Shown here: positions 13,992 through 22,300 of the stretch, piece by piece
Numbering within the stretch: position 1 is the stretch's first letter
Layout of the letters: each line of letters opens with the position of its first letter
IMG/VR virus record: IMGVR_UViG_3300050014_001325
Coordinates: 1-32,556 of that record
Source of the DNA: a virus
Length of the DNA: 32,556 nt
Strand: one strand, 5' to 3'
Made by a program: the position numbers and the translations under genes
The notes under the pieces: model-generated
Database searches by the model: none
Seen by the model: only the letters and a program-made list of their open reading frames with translations
What the model was told of the DNA's origin: nothing

Positions 13992-15283
13992 TGGGATTGA
14001 TGGATAGGTTCCGGGGCGCGGGCTCCGCGCTGCCGCCACGGGCACGGGTCGAACCCACCCTGGCGGCAAGCGCCGTGTCGCCGTCGTCGGGCGTCCAGCA
14101 TCCTGAACAGTGGTTGACCAACAGTTATGGCAGTCGCTCCGCCGCCGGTCAGGTGGTCACCGAGGCGACGGCGATGACCCTGCCGGCAGTGATGCAGGCT
14201 TTGCGGATCCTCTGCGGAGTCTTCGCCATCACGCCGCTGGTCTATTACCGTCAGGACGGTAGCGGCAAGACGCGGGCCGTCGATAGCCCGCTGTTCCGCC
14301 TGTTCCACGATCAGCCCAACAAGATCAACAGCCCCTTCGCCTTCAAGGAATTGCTGCTGGCGGACGTGATCCTGGCGGGTAATTACTATTCCTGGGTATC
14401 GGGCCGCGATCCGCTGCAACGTCCCCACTGCCTGACCCGGCTGGAACCCGGTCTGGTCAATCCGGTGAAGTCGTGGGACCGCGAACAGGGCTACGAGAAA
14501 TTCTTCGACGCCTCGCTGCCCGACCATAGTCATGGGCGCTTCTCAAGCCGTGAAATCTGGCATGTGCCCGGCTTCACCCGCGACGGATTGGTGGGACAGC
14601 CGGCCTTGCGCTACATGCGCGAAGCCATCGGCGGGGCGCTGGGAAAGCAGGACTTCGCCAATCGGTTTTTCGCCAATGACGCCAAGCCGTCGGTGGTGCT
14701 GACCACCTCACAAAAGGTTGCGAAACCCGATAAAGATATGATCAAGGCCGACTGGAACGACCGCTTCGGCGGAAGTTCGCGCGCGCATGGCGTCGCGGTG
14801 GTCGATCAGGATTTGAAGCCGCTGTTTCTCTCGACCGACAATGAGAAGAGCCAGCTTATCGAAAGCCGCACCTTCGACATTCTGGACGTGGCCCGATGCT
14901 TCGGCGTGCCGCCGCATCTTTTGTTCGAATTGTCTAAGGCGACGTTCAGCAACATCGAGCATCAGTCCCTCGAATTTGTCATCTACCACATGATGCCGCA
15001 TTACGAGCGGGTCAGCGGGGCCGCGAACATGGCCTTCGCCGAGCCGGGCTGCTTCTTCGAATTCATGCCCGACGCGCTTTTGAAGGGCGATACCGAAAAG
15101 CGGTGGGCGGCCTACAAGTCGGCGCGCGAAACCGGTGTGCTGAACGCCGATGAAATCCGCTCGCGCGAAAATCTGAACGCCATCGGCGGCGAGGCCGGAA
15201 CGACCTATCTGTGGCCGGCCAACATGATGCCCGCCGGGGAGCGACCCGCCCCTGTCACACCGACACCCAAGGAAACGCCATGA
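13991..15283 (+). CDS. Portal protein (HK97 family)
   Basis: A 430-residue portal of the HK97/SPP1-like family. Typical segments are present: LPAVMQALRILCGVFAITPL (about 66-85), the SPFAFKELLLADVILAGNYYS stretch, EIWHVPGFTRDGLVGQPAL, and FGVPPHLLFELSKATFSNIEHQS. The last is the conserved portal stem region. It forms the dodecameric channel at one capsid vertex and docks TerL and the connectors. The start overlaps TerL's stop by one base and its stop overlaps the protease start by ATGA. The C-terminal 25 residues are Pro-rich and likely disordered. Confidence 0.93.
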   Translation: MGLMDRFRGAGSALPPRARVEPTLAASAVSPSSGVQHPEQWLTNSYGSRSAAGQVVTEATAMTLPAVMQALRILCGVFAITPLVYYRQDGSGKTRAVDSPLFRLFHDQPNKINSPFAFKELLLADVILAGNYYSWVSGRDPLQRPHCLTRLEPGLVNPVKSWDREQGYEKFFDASLPDHSHGRFSSREIWHVPGFTRDGLVGQPALRYMREAIGGALGKQDFANRFFANDAKPSVVLTTSQKVAKPDKDMIKADWNDRFGGSSRAHGVAVVDQDLKPLFLSTDNEKSQLIESRTFDILDVARCFGVPPHLLFELSKATFSNIEHQSLEFVIYHMMPHYERVSGAANMAFAEPGCFFEFMPDALLKGDTEKRWAAYKSARETGVLNADEIRSRENLNAIGGEAGTTYLWPANMMPAGERPAPVTPTPKETP

Positions 15284-16197
15284 CGTCTCATATATTGACC
15301 GCCATCCGGTCGATGCCCTGGGCCATCCTGCCCGGCTGGCTGTCCGTGATCGAGTCCATGGCGCTTAGGATGATGGACCGCCCGGAGGTGCTGGCGGCGG
15401 CGCAGGACGGCCATGCCGCCCGTCATGCTGCGGCGATTGCGCAGATGGGGCAGCGGCTGGACGGCACTCGCTCGATGACCTTGCGCGATGGAGTCGCGGC
15501 GCTGCCGATCATGGGGCCGATCTTTCCCCGCGCAAATCTGATGACGGATTTCTCCGGCGCCTGTTCGCTGGACATGGCTGCCGCCGATCTTCGTGCGGCC
15601 TTCGCCAATGATGCGGTCTCCAACGTCCTATTGGTCATGGATACCCCCGGCGGGGCGGTGTCTGGGGTCGCGGAATTCGCCGGTCTGCTGGCCTCGGCGC
15701 CCAAGCCGGTAATCGCGCATGCCAGCGGCATGTGTTGCTCGGCGGGCTATTGGATCGGCTCGCAAGCCTCCGAACTGGTGATCGACTCCACCGGCTTGGT
15801 GGGCTCCATCGGCGTCATGATTTCGACATCGGTTCAGGAAACGCCCGATTCCAGCGGCTGCCGCTCCATCGACATCGTCTCGACCGGCGCACCGAACAAA
15901 CGCCCCGACATGGCGGCGGAAGAGGGGCAAGCGCTGGTGCGGGCCAATCTCGACGCCATCGAAAGCATCTTCGTCGCCGCTGTCGCCTGTGGCCGCAATG
16001 TCTCGGCCGCGACGGTGCTGGCCGAATTCGGCCAGGGCGGGACGATGGTCGGACAACAGGCGGTGACGGCCGGTATGGCCGACCGCGTCGATACCCTCAG
16101 CGGCACGCTGTCGCGGCTGTCGCGTGGCGGTAAACCCAGGGGCGGCAGCCGCGCCCTGGCCGAACACGATCTTGACCTGCGGCGACGCAGCTTGTGA
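15280..16197 (+). CDS. S49-type (SppA-like) head maturation protease
   Basis: A 305-residue ClpP/SppA-fold serine protease. DTPGG (121-125) forms the oxyanion loop. The nucleophile is Ser154 in GMCCSAGYW, the GLVGSIG motif is at 172-178, and Lys207 (STGAPNKRPD) corresponds to the general base of the S49 family. In HK97-type heads the protease removes the delta domain of the capsid protein after assembly. Here an S49 enzyme replaces the S78 protease of HK97 itself, a combination found in lambda-like heads. ATG 15280 overlaps the portal stop by ATGA. There is no separate scaffold gene, so the capsid N-terminus probably serves that role. Confidence 0.92.
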   Translation: MTSHILTAIRSMPWAILPGWLSVIESMALRMMDRPEVLAAAQDGHAARHAAAIAQMGQRLDGTRSMTLRDGVAALPIMGPIFPRANLMTDFSGACSLDMAAADLRAAFANDAVSNVLLVMDTPGGAVSGVAEFAGLLASAPKPVIAHASGMCCSAGYWIGSQASELVIDSTGLVGSIGVMISTSVQETPDSSGCRSIDIVSTGAPNKRPDMAAEEGQALVRANLDAIESIFVAAVACGRNVSAATVLAEFGQGGTMVGQQAVTAGMADRVDTLSGTLSRLSRGGKPRGGSRALAEHDLDLRRRSL

Positions 16198-16230
16198 AAC
16201 GCGGCGCTGCCGCATGGGAGTGAATGAAAT

Positions 16231-17544
16231 ATGGATCCGATCACCATGATCAAGGCCGCGCGGACCACGGCGCAGAATGGCATGTCGGCCATTCTGATCG
16301 CGGCCCGCGAGGGCAATCGCGACCTGACCGCCGAGGAAACTGCGCAACTCGACGCGTTCCGGGCAGAGGATGACCGTTTGGCCGCGCAGTTGCGGGGCGA
16401 GGAAGACCTTCAGACCCGCCGTGCCGCCACGGCGCAGCCGGTGCAGATGCTGTCCAATCCCGGCGCCCTGGCTCCGGCTCAGGCGGCGGTGCCGTTGGAG
16501 CCGGGCATTCAGTTCGCCCGCATTACTCAGGCGCTGATCCAGGGCAATATGGATCGCCGCGCGGCGGCCAATTGGGCCGAACAGACCTGGGGCACCGAAT
16601 CCGGTCAGATCGTCGCCAACCTCGAACAGTCCACCAGCACCAAGGGCGGCTTCCTGGTCGATACGGTTTATTCACGCGATTTCATCGGGTTGCTGCGTCC
16701 GCGCGTGGTGGTCCGCGCGATGGGCGCGCGCATCGTCCCCATGCCTGAAGGAAATCTGTCTTTGCGCAAGAAGACCGGCGGCACCACCGCCGGCTATATC
16801 GGCGAGCGCACCAACATCCCGGCCACTGGCCTGACCGTCGGCATGAACAATCTGTCGGCCAAAACCCTCGCGGCTTTGGTGCCGATCAGCAACCGCTTGC
16901 TGCGCCGCTCCAGCCTGGAAGTCGATGCGATGGTCCGCGACGACCTGACCGAAAGCGTCGGCATCAAGGAAGATCAGCAGTTCCTGCGCGGCGCCGGGTC
17001 GGACCTGTCGCCGACCGGGCTGCTGTATCTGATCGCCGCCGGCAACAAGATCAACGCTACCGCGTTGGCCGGGCTGTCTCTGGCCGAAAAAATCCAGGCG
17101 GTGCGGGGCGATCTGTCGCGGCTGCGCCTCAAGGTGATCAACGCCAACATCCCGATGACCAATTGCGGCTATGTCGCCTCGCCGACCACCATCGAATTCC
17201 TGGCCAACCTGACCGATGGCAACGGCAACAAGGCCTTCCCCGAGGTCGAGCGCGGGTTGATCGGCAGCTATCCCTACAAGACCACCACGAGCGTTCCCGC
17301 CAATTTGGGCGCGGGCGGCAACGAATCGGAAATCTACTTCGCCGATTTCGCGCAGGTGATGATCGCCGACACCTACAATCTGACCATCGCCACCAGCACC
17401 GAGGCCTCGTATGACGATGGCGACGGCATGAAATCGGCGTTCCAGACCGATGAAACGCTGATCCGCATCATCGAGGAACACGACATCGGCATGCGCTACG
17501 ACACGGCCGGCGCGGTGTTGCAAGCCGTCGCCTGGAACCAGTAG
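16231..17544 (+). CDS. Major capsid protein (HK97 fold)
   Basis: A 437-residue HK97-fold capsid protein. Residues 1-65 are a charged coiled-coil delta domain (LTAEETAQLDAFRAEDDRLAAQL), and the linker to about residue 105 is Ala/Pro-rich and is the likely cleavage zone. The capsid core includes the GGFLVDTVYSRDFIGLLRPR N-arm/E-loop region, YIGERTNIPATGLTVG, and a P-domain with LEVDAMVRDDLTESVGIKEDQQFLRGAGSD. The C-terminus ends in the AWNQ-type strand seen in this family. GGGAGTGA precedes ATG 16231. It follows the protease gene, so order portal-protease-capsid is canonical. Confidence 0.95.
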   Translation: MDPITMIKAARTTAQNGMSAILIAAREGNRDLTAEETAQLDAFRAEDDRLAAQLRGEEDLQTRRAATAQPVQMLSNPGALAPAQAAVPLEPGIQFARITQALIQGNMDRRAAANWAEQTWGTESGQIVANLEQSTSTKGGFLVDTVYSRDFIGLLRPRVVVRAMGARIVPMPEGNLSLRKKTGGTTAGYIGERTNIPATGLTVGMNNLSAKTLAALVPISNRLLRRSSLEVDAMVRDDLTESVGIKEDQQFLRGAGSDLSPTGLLYLIAAGNKINATALAGLSLAEKIQAVRGDLSRLRLKVINANIPMTNCGYVASPTTIEFLANLTDGNGNKAFPEVERGLIGSYPYKTTTSVPANLGAGGNESEIYFADFAQVMIADTYNLTIATSTEASYDDGDGMKSAFQTDETLIRIIEEHDIGMRYDTAGAVLQAVAWNQ

Positions 17545-17556
17545 GAGCGCATCGTC

Positions 17557-17724
17557 ATGAAGGTTGTGAAATTTCTCCAGCCCGTCACCCTGGGTACCAC
17601 CTACAACCCCGACGAAATGGCCGGCTTCGACGACGATGTCGCCAAAGGCCTGATCGAGCAAAAACTGGCCGAAGAGGTCAAGTCGAAGCCCGCCGTCGAG
17701 GACAAGGGCACCGAGACGAAATAG
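17557..17724 (+). CDS. Small capsid-adjacent phage protein
   Basis: A 55-residue protein 12 bases after the capsid gene, with AGGAG before ATG 17557. It has a short beta-like N-terminus (KVVKFLQPVTLGTTYNPDEMAGF) and an acidic/lysine-rich tail. Small proteins with this GxxYNPDExAGF-like pattern commonly follow capsid genes in siphovirus and myovirus heads, where they are called hypothetical or head-accessory proteins. Function is unknown; a decoration or connector role is possible. Confidence 0.7.
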   Translation: MKVVKFLQPVTLGTTYNPDEMAGFDDDVAKGLIEQKLAEEVKSKPAVEDKGTETK

Positions 17725-17749
17725 CCTCGGAACCAATCCCTCCCGTCGA

Positions 17750-17779
17750 AAAGGGCGGCCCATGATCGGGCCGCCCTTT
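17750..17779 (+). terminator. Strong hairpin between capsid and connector genes
   Basis: AAAGGGCGGCCC (17750-17761) pairs perfectly with GGGCCGCCCTTT (17768-17779) over 12 bp with a 6-base loop. The sequence following the stem is CGCTTT, so it is a partial-readthrough terminator or an mRNA-stabilising 3' end rather than a full stop, since head and tail genes continue beyond it. Confidence 0.65.
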
Positions 17780-17798
17780 CGCTTTAAGGCGACCATCC

Positions 17799-18392
17799 AT
17801 GCCCTTGACTTCGCTCGTTGCTCCGACCTGGGAACCTGTTTCGCTGGCCGAAGCCCGTGCCCATTTGCGGGTCGATGGCGAGGATGACGATATCCTTATC
17901 TCTGGGCTGATCGCGGCGGCGCGGGGGCTGGTCGAACACCACTGCGAGCGGGCGATCCCGCTGCAAAACCTGCGCCTAACGCTGGATAGCTTTACCTTCC
18001 GCCCTGTCAACCCTGACCATGTTCGGATTGAACTTCCCCGGCCTCCCTTGGTCGACGTGACGGAGATAAGCTATGTCGCGCCGGGCGGTGCCACGGTCAT
18101 CCTCGACCCTGCCGCCTATCAGATCAGCCGGCGCGAACCGGCCCTGCTGGTGCCCGCGCCGGGGCGGTGCTGGCCGGCGGTGCGGCGGCAGTTGGATGCG
18201 GTCACCATCGATTATTCGGCCGGCTGGCCGAACGCCGAAGCGGTTCCCGCCCCGATCAAACAGGCCATGTTGCTGCTGATCGGCCAATGGTTCGAAAATC
18301 GTGAACCGGTCAATATCGGCAACACGGTAACCCCGCTGCCATTCACGGTGGACGCTTTGCTGTCGCGCTACCGTGTTTGGAGCGTCGCATGA
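17799..18392 (+). CDS. Head-tail connector (gp6-like)
   Basis: A 197-residue protein of the HK97 gp6/phiE125 gp8-like connector family. The hallmark N-terminus (PVSLAEARAHLRVDGEDDDILISGLIAAARGLVEHHCERAI, about 13-53) is followed by beta strands and a WPNAEAVPAPIKQAMLLLIGQWFENRE-type helix (about 144-170). It forms a ring under the portal, joining head to tail. The stop overlaps the next start by ATGA. Confidence 0.88.
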   Translation: MPLTSLVAPTWEPVSLAEARAHLRVDGEDDDILISGLIAAARGLVEHHCERAIPLQNLRLTLDSFTFRPVNPDHVRIELPRPPLVDVTEISYVAPGGATVILDPAAYQISRREPALLVPAPGRCWPAVRRQLDAVTIDYSAGWPNAEAVPAPIKQAMLLLIGQWFENREPVNIGNTVTPLPFTVDALLSRYRVWSVA

Positions 18393-18724
18393 AAAACCCA
18401 TTGATCGGAGAGTTGCGCCACCGCGCCGAACTGCGGTGCTGGCGCGACACGCCCGGCGATGACGATGCCACCGACAGCGAAACCGCGCTGGTTACCACCG
18501 TCTGGGCCAAGATCGAGCCTGTCGGGGGCGCTACCTATGTCGGCTCTACCCAGATAGGCGCGGCGATCACCCACCGGATTACCTTCCGGTACCGCGCGGA
18601 TGTCACGGCCAGCTTTGTTGTCACGCTCCGGGGCCGGCTTTACCGCGTCCGCCGGGTGACCGACCTCGGCGGGGAAGGGCGCTTCACCGTTCTGGAATGC
18701 GAGGAAGAGGGGGACGCGCCATGA
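18389..18724 (+). CDS. Head-tail adaptor / head closure protein (gp16-like)
   Basis: A 111-residue beta-rich protein of the SPP1 gp16/HK97 gp7-like head-closure family. It starts with IGELRHRAELRCW and ends with the ITFRYRADVTASFVVTLRGRLYRVRRVTDLG region typical of the family. It is predicted to close the DNA channel below the gp6-like ring. It overlaps both neighbours by ATGA, so connector proteins are made in a coupled series. Confidence 0.85.
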   Translation: MKNPLIGELRHRAELRCWRDTPGDDDATDSETALVTTVWAKIEPVGGATYVGSTQIGAAITHRITFRYRADVTASFVVTLRGRLYRVRRVTDLGGEGRFTVLECEEEGDAP

Positions 18725-19167
18725 GCCAACCATCCATTGAATTGCATGCCGCCCTGTTCGGTACAACGCGCATCGACTTCGACCGCCGCTCCATCCGCAA
18801 GGCCTTGCGCGGCGGCGCGCAGTTGGTGCGGCGAGAGGCCCGCAAAATACTGTCCAAGCGGTCGGGCAGCGGTCGGATTTACCGCGTCTGGGGCGATGTT
18901 ATTCACCGGGCTTCGGCGGCGGGCGAGGCTCCGGCCAAGCTGACCGGGCTGTTACAGCGGTCGATCCAGTATCGCACCCGAGGGAGCGGCGGATTTGCCA
19001 TGGCGGTAGGGCCAAGCTATGCCGTCGGCTTCTATGGGCGGTTTCTGGCGTTCGGCACCAAGACGATGGCGCCGCGCGCATTCATGGTGCCTGCGCTTGA
19101 AATCCATAGGGCGGCGATTACCGCCATGCTGAATACCGCTCTGGCCGACTCCCTGGTGCCGCGATGA
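18721..19167 (+). CDS. HK97 gp10-like neck protein
   Basis: A 148-residue basic protein of the HK97 gp10 family. The N-terminal helix is basic (RRSIRKALRGGAQLVRREARKIL). The hallmark segment is AVGPSYAVGFYGRFLAFGTKTMAPRAFMVPALE (about 97-130), where the family has a conserved GT and a proline-rich turn. It is a neck/tail-completion protein between connector and tail terminator. ATG 18721 overlaps the upstream stop; its own stop overlaps the next start by ATGA. Confidence 0.85.
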   Translation: MSQPSIELHAALFGTTRIDFDRRSIRKALRGGAQLVRREARKILSKRSGSGRIYRVWGDVIHRASAAGEAPAKLTGLLQRSIQYRTRGSGGFAMAVGPSYAVGFYGRFLAFGTKTMAPRAFMVPALEIHRAAITAMLNTALADSLVPR

Positions 19168-19706
19168 TCGCCGCGATCATCCGCCGCCTACGCGAGTCCT
19201 GCCCGGTCTACGACCGACGGGTATCCGGTCTGGCGAAGTTCGAGGCCGACCGCGAAAACCTGCAACTGGATATTCCGGCGATCTATGTGGTGCCGTCGGA
19301 AGACAAAGCCGAACCCAACGACTCCTCGACCTATCGGCAGATGGTCACCGATTCAGTGATGGTGGTGCTGGTGCTGTCGGCGAAAGAGGATCGGCGCGGC
19401 GAAGTGGCGGCATCCGGCGTGTTCATCCATCGCCGCCTGCTGCTGCATGCTTTGGCCGGCTGGCCGCCAGACGATGACCACAGCCCGATGGAATACGAGG
19501 GCGGGTCGGTGCTGCATGTTGACCGCGCCCGCCTGTTTTACGGCTTCACCTTCTCGGCGACGATGACCCTGACCGAGGCCGATACAGCCTATCGGGATCA
19601 TGCCGATCTGCCCGATTTCACCGGCGCCGACCTTTGGCTTGTCGAGCCCGGAACCACCGATAAACCCGAGACCCCGCCCGATCTGCGGATCGACCTTCAG
19701 GAGTGA
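19164..19706 (+). CDS. Tail terminator protein (Mu gp37-like)
   Basis: A 180-residue protein whose position between the gp10-like neck protein and the DUF2635/sheath pair matches the Mu gp37 tail terminator. It has an N-terminal helix, a strand region with IPAIYVVPSEDKAEPN (about 38-53), then SVMVVLVLSAKED, and a GWPPDDDHSPMEYEGGSVLHVDRARLFYGFTF segment typical of this family. It is expected to cap the tail tube and stop its elongation. From here on the gene order follows phage Mu. Confidence 0.75.
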   Translation: MIAAIIRRLRESCPVYDRRVSGLAKFEADRENLQLDIPAIYVVPSEDKAEPNDSSTYRQMVTDSVMVVLVLSAKEDRRGEVAASGVFIHRRLLLHALAGWPPDDDHSPMEYEGGSVLHVDRARLFYGFTFSATMTLTEADTAYRDHADLPDFTGADLWLVEPGTTDKPETPPDLRIDLQE

Positions 19707-19712
19707 ACATCC

Positions 19713-19889
19713 ATGGCCCGTATCTTCGTCACCCCGGCACCCGGCCTTACGGTGCCGGACCCGGATCGGCATGACCAATTGCCGGCCGAAGGCCGTAGCG
19801 TCCCGGATGGCAGCTACTGGCGGCGCCGTATCGAGGATGGCGACGTGATCCTCAAGCCCGCCGTCGAACCGTCGGTTGAGGAGGCTTGA
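19713..19889 (+). CDS. DUF2635 protein (Mu gp38-like)
   Basis: A 58-residue protein, too short for many gene finders. It shows the DUF2635 signature: RIFVTPAPGLTVPDPD, LPAEGRSVPD and YWRRRIEDGDVI. GGAGTG precedes the ATG. In Mu-type tails this gene always lies immediately before the sheath gene, as here. Its function is unknown; its invariable position suggests a role in tail assembly. Confidence 0.88.
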   Translation: MARIFVTPAPGLTVPDPDRHDQLPAEGRSVPDGSYWRRRIEDGDVILKPAVEPSVEEA

Positions 19890-19892
19890 TCC

Positions 19893-21404
19893 ATGTCGAT
19901 TTCCTTCGAGAATGTCCCGTCGGGCAATAACCTCAAGACGCCGTTTTTCTTCGTCGAGGTCGATAACAGTCAAGCCGGAAGCGCCAACCAGACCTATCGT
20001 CATCTGCTGCTGGGCTATGCACTTCCCGCCTCGACCGCTACCCGCAATATGCCGTCCATCGTTTCGGCGACCGACGAAGCGGTCAGCCTGTTCGGCGCCG
20101 GGTCGCCTCTGGCCCGCATGCATGCCCGCTGGCGCGCAGTCGATAGCATGGCTGAACTTTGGTGCATGGCGATTCCCGCGCCCGTCGGTGTCGCGGCCAA
20201 GGGGGCCTATACGGTGACGGGCCCGGCCACCGCCGGAGGCACGCTGGCGCTTTATATTGCCGGTCAGAAAATCACCATCGCGGTGCTGGCCGACGATACG
20301 GCCGTCGAGATTGCCGCCGCCGTTGCCGTTGCCATCAACGCCGCGACCGCGCTGCCGGTCACGGCGGCAGTCGATGCCGGCACTCCCGCCAAGGTCAACC
20401 TGACCGCCAAATGGATCGGCGAAGACGCCACCGATATCCGCCTCGACCTCAATTATCGCGGTGCCTTGGGCGGGGAAGCCCTGCCGGACGGTGTCGGTAT
20501 CGCCGTCACCGCCATGGCGGGTGGGACCGGAACCCCCGATCTGACGGCCTCCTTTGCGGCACTCGGCGATGAGCCCTTCGAACATTTCGTCATGCCTTGG
20601 ACCGACAGCGGCAGTCTCGACGCGGCCCGCGACCTGATGAACCACAGCACCGGCCGGTGGTCCTATGCCAAGCAACTCTATGGCCATGTGTGGTCGGCGC
20701 GGCGTGGCACTTTAGCGCAGTTGGTCACCTTTGGCGTTACCCGCAACGATCCGCATGTCGATGTGGCGGCCATCGAACCGCTGGTGCCGATTCCGGCCTG
20801 GGAAGCGGCGGCGATCTACGCCGCGCGCAATGCCGGATTCCTCAACAATGAGCCCTACCGACCGACTCAAACTGGAGAACTGACCGGCTGGCTGGCGGCG
20901 CCGGAAGGCAAGCGCTTCACGATGACCGAGCGCAACAGCCTGCTGGGTTATGGCATCGCCACCACGATGACCGATGCCGCCGGAACGGTGCGGATCGAGC
21001 GGGCGGTGACCACCTACAAGACCAATGCCTGGGGGGCGTCCGATACCAGCTATATGGACGTCGAGCCGTTGTTCCAACTGGCCTATATCATGCGCGACAT
21101 GCGGTCGGATGTGACCAATAAATTCGGCCGCCATGCCCTGGCCAATGACGGTACCCGCTTCGCCCGAGGCAAGAAGATCGTCACGCCAAAGATCGTGCGC
21201 GCCAATCTGATCGCCCGCTATGGCTGGCTGGAGCGGCAAGGTTATGTCGAGAATGCCGACGCCTTTGCCAAGAATCTGATCGTTGAGCGGGACGCGGAAA
21301 ACGTCAACCGGCTGAACATTCTATACCCGCCCGATCTGGTCAATCAGTTGCGCATCTTCGCGGTGCTCAACCAGTTCCGCTTGCAGTACGACACTGCCGC
21401 TTAG
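19893..21404 (+). CDS. Contractile tail sheath protein (Mu gpL-like)
   Basis: A 503-residue sheath protein. The N-terminal region (SFENVPSGNNLKTPFFFVEVDNSQAG) and the RHLLLGYALP segment match Mu gpL-type sheaths. The middle has the Ala/Thr-rich variable domain (about 110-210), and the C-terminus carries the conserved sheath core from DPHVDVAAIEPLVPIPAWEAAA through LAYIMRDMRSDVTNKFGRHALA to VNQLRIFAVLNQFRLQYD. Its presence establishes a contractile (myovirus) tail. Sheath subunits stack around the tube and contract to drive the spike through the envelope. Confidence 0.95.
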   Translation: MSISFENVPSGNNLKTPFFFVEVDNSQAGSANQTYRHLLLGYALPASTATRNMPSIVSATDEAVSLFGAGSPLARMHARWRAVDSMAELWCMAIPAPVGVAAKGAYTVTGPATAGGTLALYIAGQKITIAVLADDTAVEIAAAVAVAINAATALPVTAAVDAGTPAKVNLTAKWIGEDATDIRLDLNYRGALGGEALPDGVGIAVTAMAGGTGTPDLTASFAALGDEPFEHFVMPWTDSGSLDAARDLMNHSTGRWSYAKQLYGHVWSARRGTLAQLVTFGVTRNDPHVDVAAIEPLVPIPAWEAAAIYAARNAGFLNNEPYRPTQTGELTGWLAAPEGKRFTMTERNSLLGYGIATTMTDAAGTVRIERAVTTYKTNAWGASDTSYMDVEPLFQLAYIMRDMRSDVTNKFGRHALANDGTRFARGKKIVTPKIVRANLIARYGWLERQGYVENADAFAKNLIVERDAENVNRLNILYPPDLVNQLRIFAVLNQFRLQYDTAA

Positions 21405-21419
21405 CAAGGAGAACCCATC

Positions 21420-21767
21420 ATGGCTGCTGTTGGCGGCTCTGTTTATTTCAAGGTCGATGGTGACCAATACGAACTGAGTTCGGACGGGATCACCCTCAAG
21501 AACTTCCAAGGGGTGGTCCGCGATACGGTGGCCCCTGGCAAATACACCGAAAAGGATGTTCACCCGGAAATGTCCGGCACCTTCATCGTCGAATCCGGCG
21601 ATGCTTCGGTGCTGGCCGTGCTGTCCGGGGTAACGCTGACGGCGGAACTCAAGACCGGCGAGGTGGCCGTGTTGGACGGGGCTTATACCGTCGGCGATGT
21701 CGAACACGACACCGGCAAGGGCGAGCTGAAGCTCACCTTCCATGGTGAGAAAGGGCAGTATTTATGA
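21420..21767 (+). CDS. Tail tube protein (Mu gpM-like)
   Basis: A 115-residue beta-rich protein with the tube-family start GGSVYFKVDGDQYELSSDGITLKNF-like region, a middle strand HPEMSGTFIVESGDASVLAVLSG, and the end DTGKGELKLTFHGEKGQYL. AAGGAG precedes the ATG. It forms the inner tube within the sheath. Its stop overlaps the chaperone start (ATGA). Confidence 0.9.
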   Translation: MAAVGGSVYFKVDGDQYELSSDGITLKNFQGVVRDTVAPGKYTEKDVHPEMSGTFIVESGDASVLAVLSGVTLTAELKTGEVAVLDGAYTVGDVEHDTGKGELKLTFHGEKGQYL

Positions 21768-22078
21768 GCAAGTCCGTGATTCCCCTGTCCACCCCCATTA
21801 TGGCGCATGGGCAGGAACTGACCGAATTGCATCTGCGCAAGCCGGTCGGGGAAGACATCATCGCCTGCGGCTATCCCTTGCAGATCGGCGAGGGTGTTGC
21901 CACTCCGCTCGCGGGGGCTTGCGCCAAATATATCGCGCGTTTGGCCGGTATCCCGCCCTCGGCGGTCAAATCCATGGCAGCCGAAGATTTCGGCACCGCT
22001 ATCGGGGTGATCGTCGGTTTTTTCGGCTCGGAGGCGGAGGAGAAGCCGATGACGGCGCAGGGGATGATCGGGACCTGA
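21764..22078 (+). CDS. Tail assembly chaperone, zero-frame product (Mu gp41-like)
   Basis: A 104-residue protein of the Mu gp41/tail assembly chaperone family. It starts with IPLSTPIMAHGQELTELHLRKPVGEDIIACGYPL, the family hallmark, and has an alpha-helical second half. It lies between tube and tape measure, as chaperones always do, and should keep the tape measure soluble during tail assembly. Near its end (codons 85-87) is a T_TTT_TTC slippery site; most ribosomes would stop at 22078, a minority would shift to the longer product. Confidence 0.85.
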   Translation: MSKSVIPLSTPIMAHGQELTELHLRKPVGEDIIACGYPLQIGEGVATPLAGACAKYIARLAGIPPSAVKSMAAEDFGTAIGVIVGFFGSEAEEKPMTAQGMIGT

Positions 22079-22236
22079 TCGGCGCCGATGTCCTCGACGC
22101 TTTTTTCGATCTAGCCTGGACCTGGGGCTGGCCGCGTAGCGAAATGCTGGCGGTGCCTCTGGACGAAATTCCTCTGTGGCAAAAACAAACCGAGCGTATT
22201 CGCCGCGCGATCAAGCGGCAGCAAGACCCCGGTTGA
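21764..22236 (+). CDS. Tail assembly chaperone, -1 frameshift extended product
   Basis: Predicted 157-residue fusion made by reading 21764-22024 and then re-reading from 22024 in the -1 frame to the TGA at 22234-22236. The 71 residues added after the shift include a Gly/Asp-rich linker and a compact LDAFFDLAWTWGWPRSEMLAVPLDEIPLWQKQTERIRRA segment. This looks like the short downstream chaperone (GpE/Mu gp42-frame type) that follows gp41 homologues. The -1 frame has no convincing start of its own, which supports production by frameshift. Confidence 0.7.
22018..22024 (+). other. Slippery heptamer TTTTTTC for -1 frameshifting
   Basis: The zero-frame codons are GGT-TTT-TTC, so the heptamer sits in the X_XXY_YYZ phase required for tandem -1 slippage. 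It lies inside the tail chaperone gene, the best-known site of programmed frameshifting in tailed phages, and 54 bases before the zero-frame stop. A weak GC-rich hairpin (CGGCT/AGCCG) can form just after it. Confidence 0.75.
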
Positions 22237-22250
22237 TAGATCCTATTCCG

Positions 22251-22281
22251 TCGCCGTCCCTGCGGATCGTGGGGACGGCGA
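22251..22281 (+). terminator. Hairpin between chaperone and tape measure genes
   Basis: TCGCCGTCCC (22251-22260) pairs perfectly with GGGACGGCGA (22272-22281), with an 11-base loop and TTTAT after it. It may partly terminate or protect the 3' end of the upstream message. Confidence 0.45.
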
Positions 22282-22300
22282 TTTATCGTGAGGTATCGAG

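Noticed and set aside
16672-17796. 374-residue minus-strand frame opposite the capsid gene
   Set aside because: Gly/Arg/Gln/His-rich shadow of the HK97-fold capsid protein.
19353-20687. 444-residue minus-strand frame opposite tail terminator and sheath genes
   Set aside because: Spans two recognisable plus-strand genes and has shadow-type composition.
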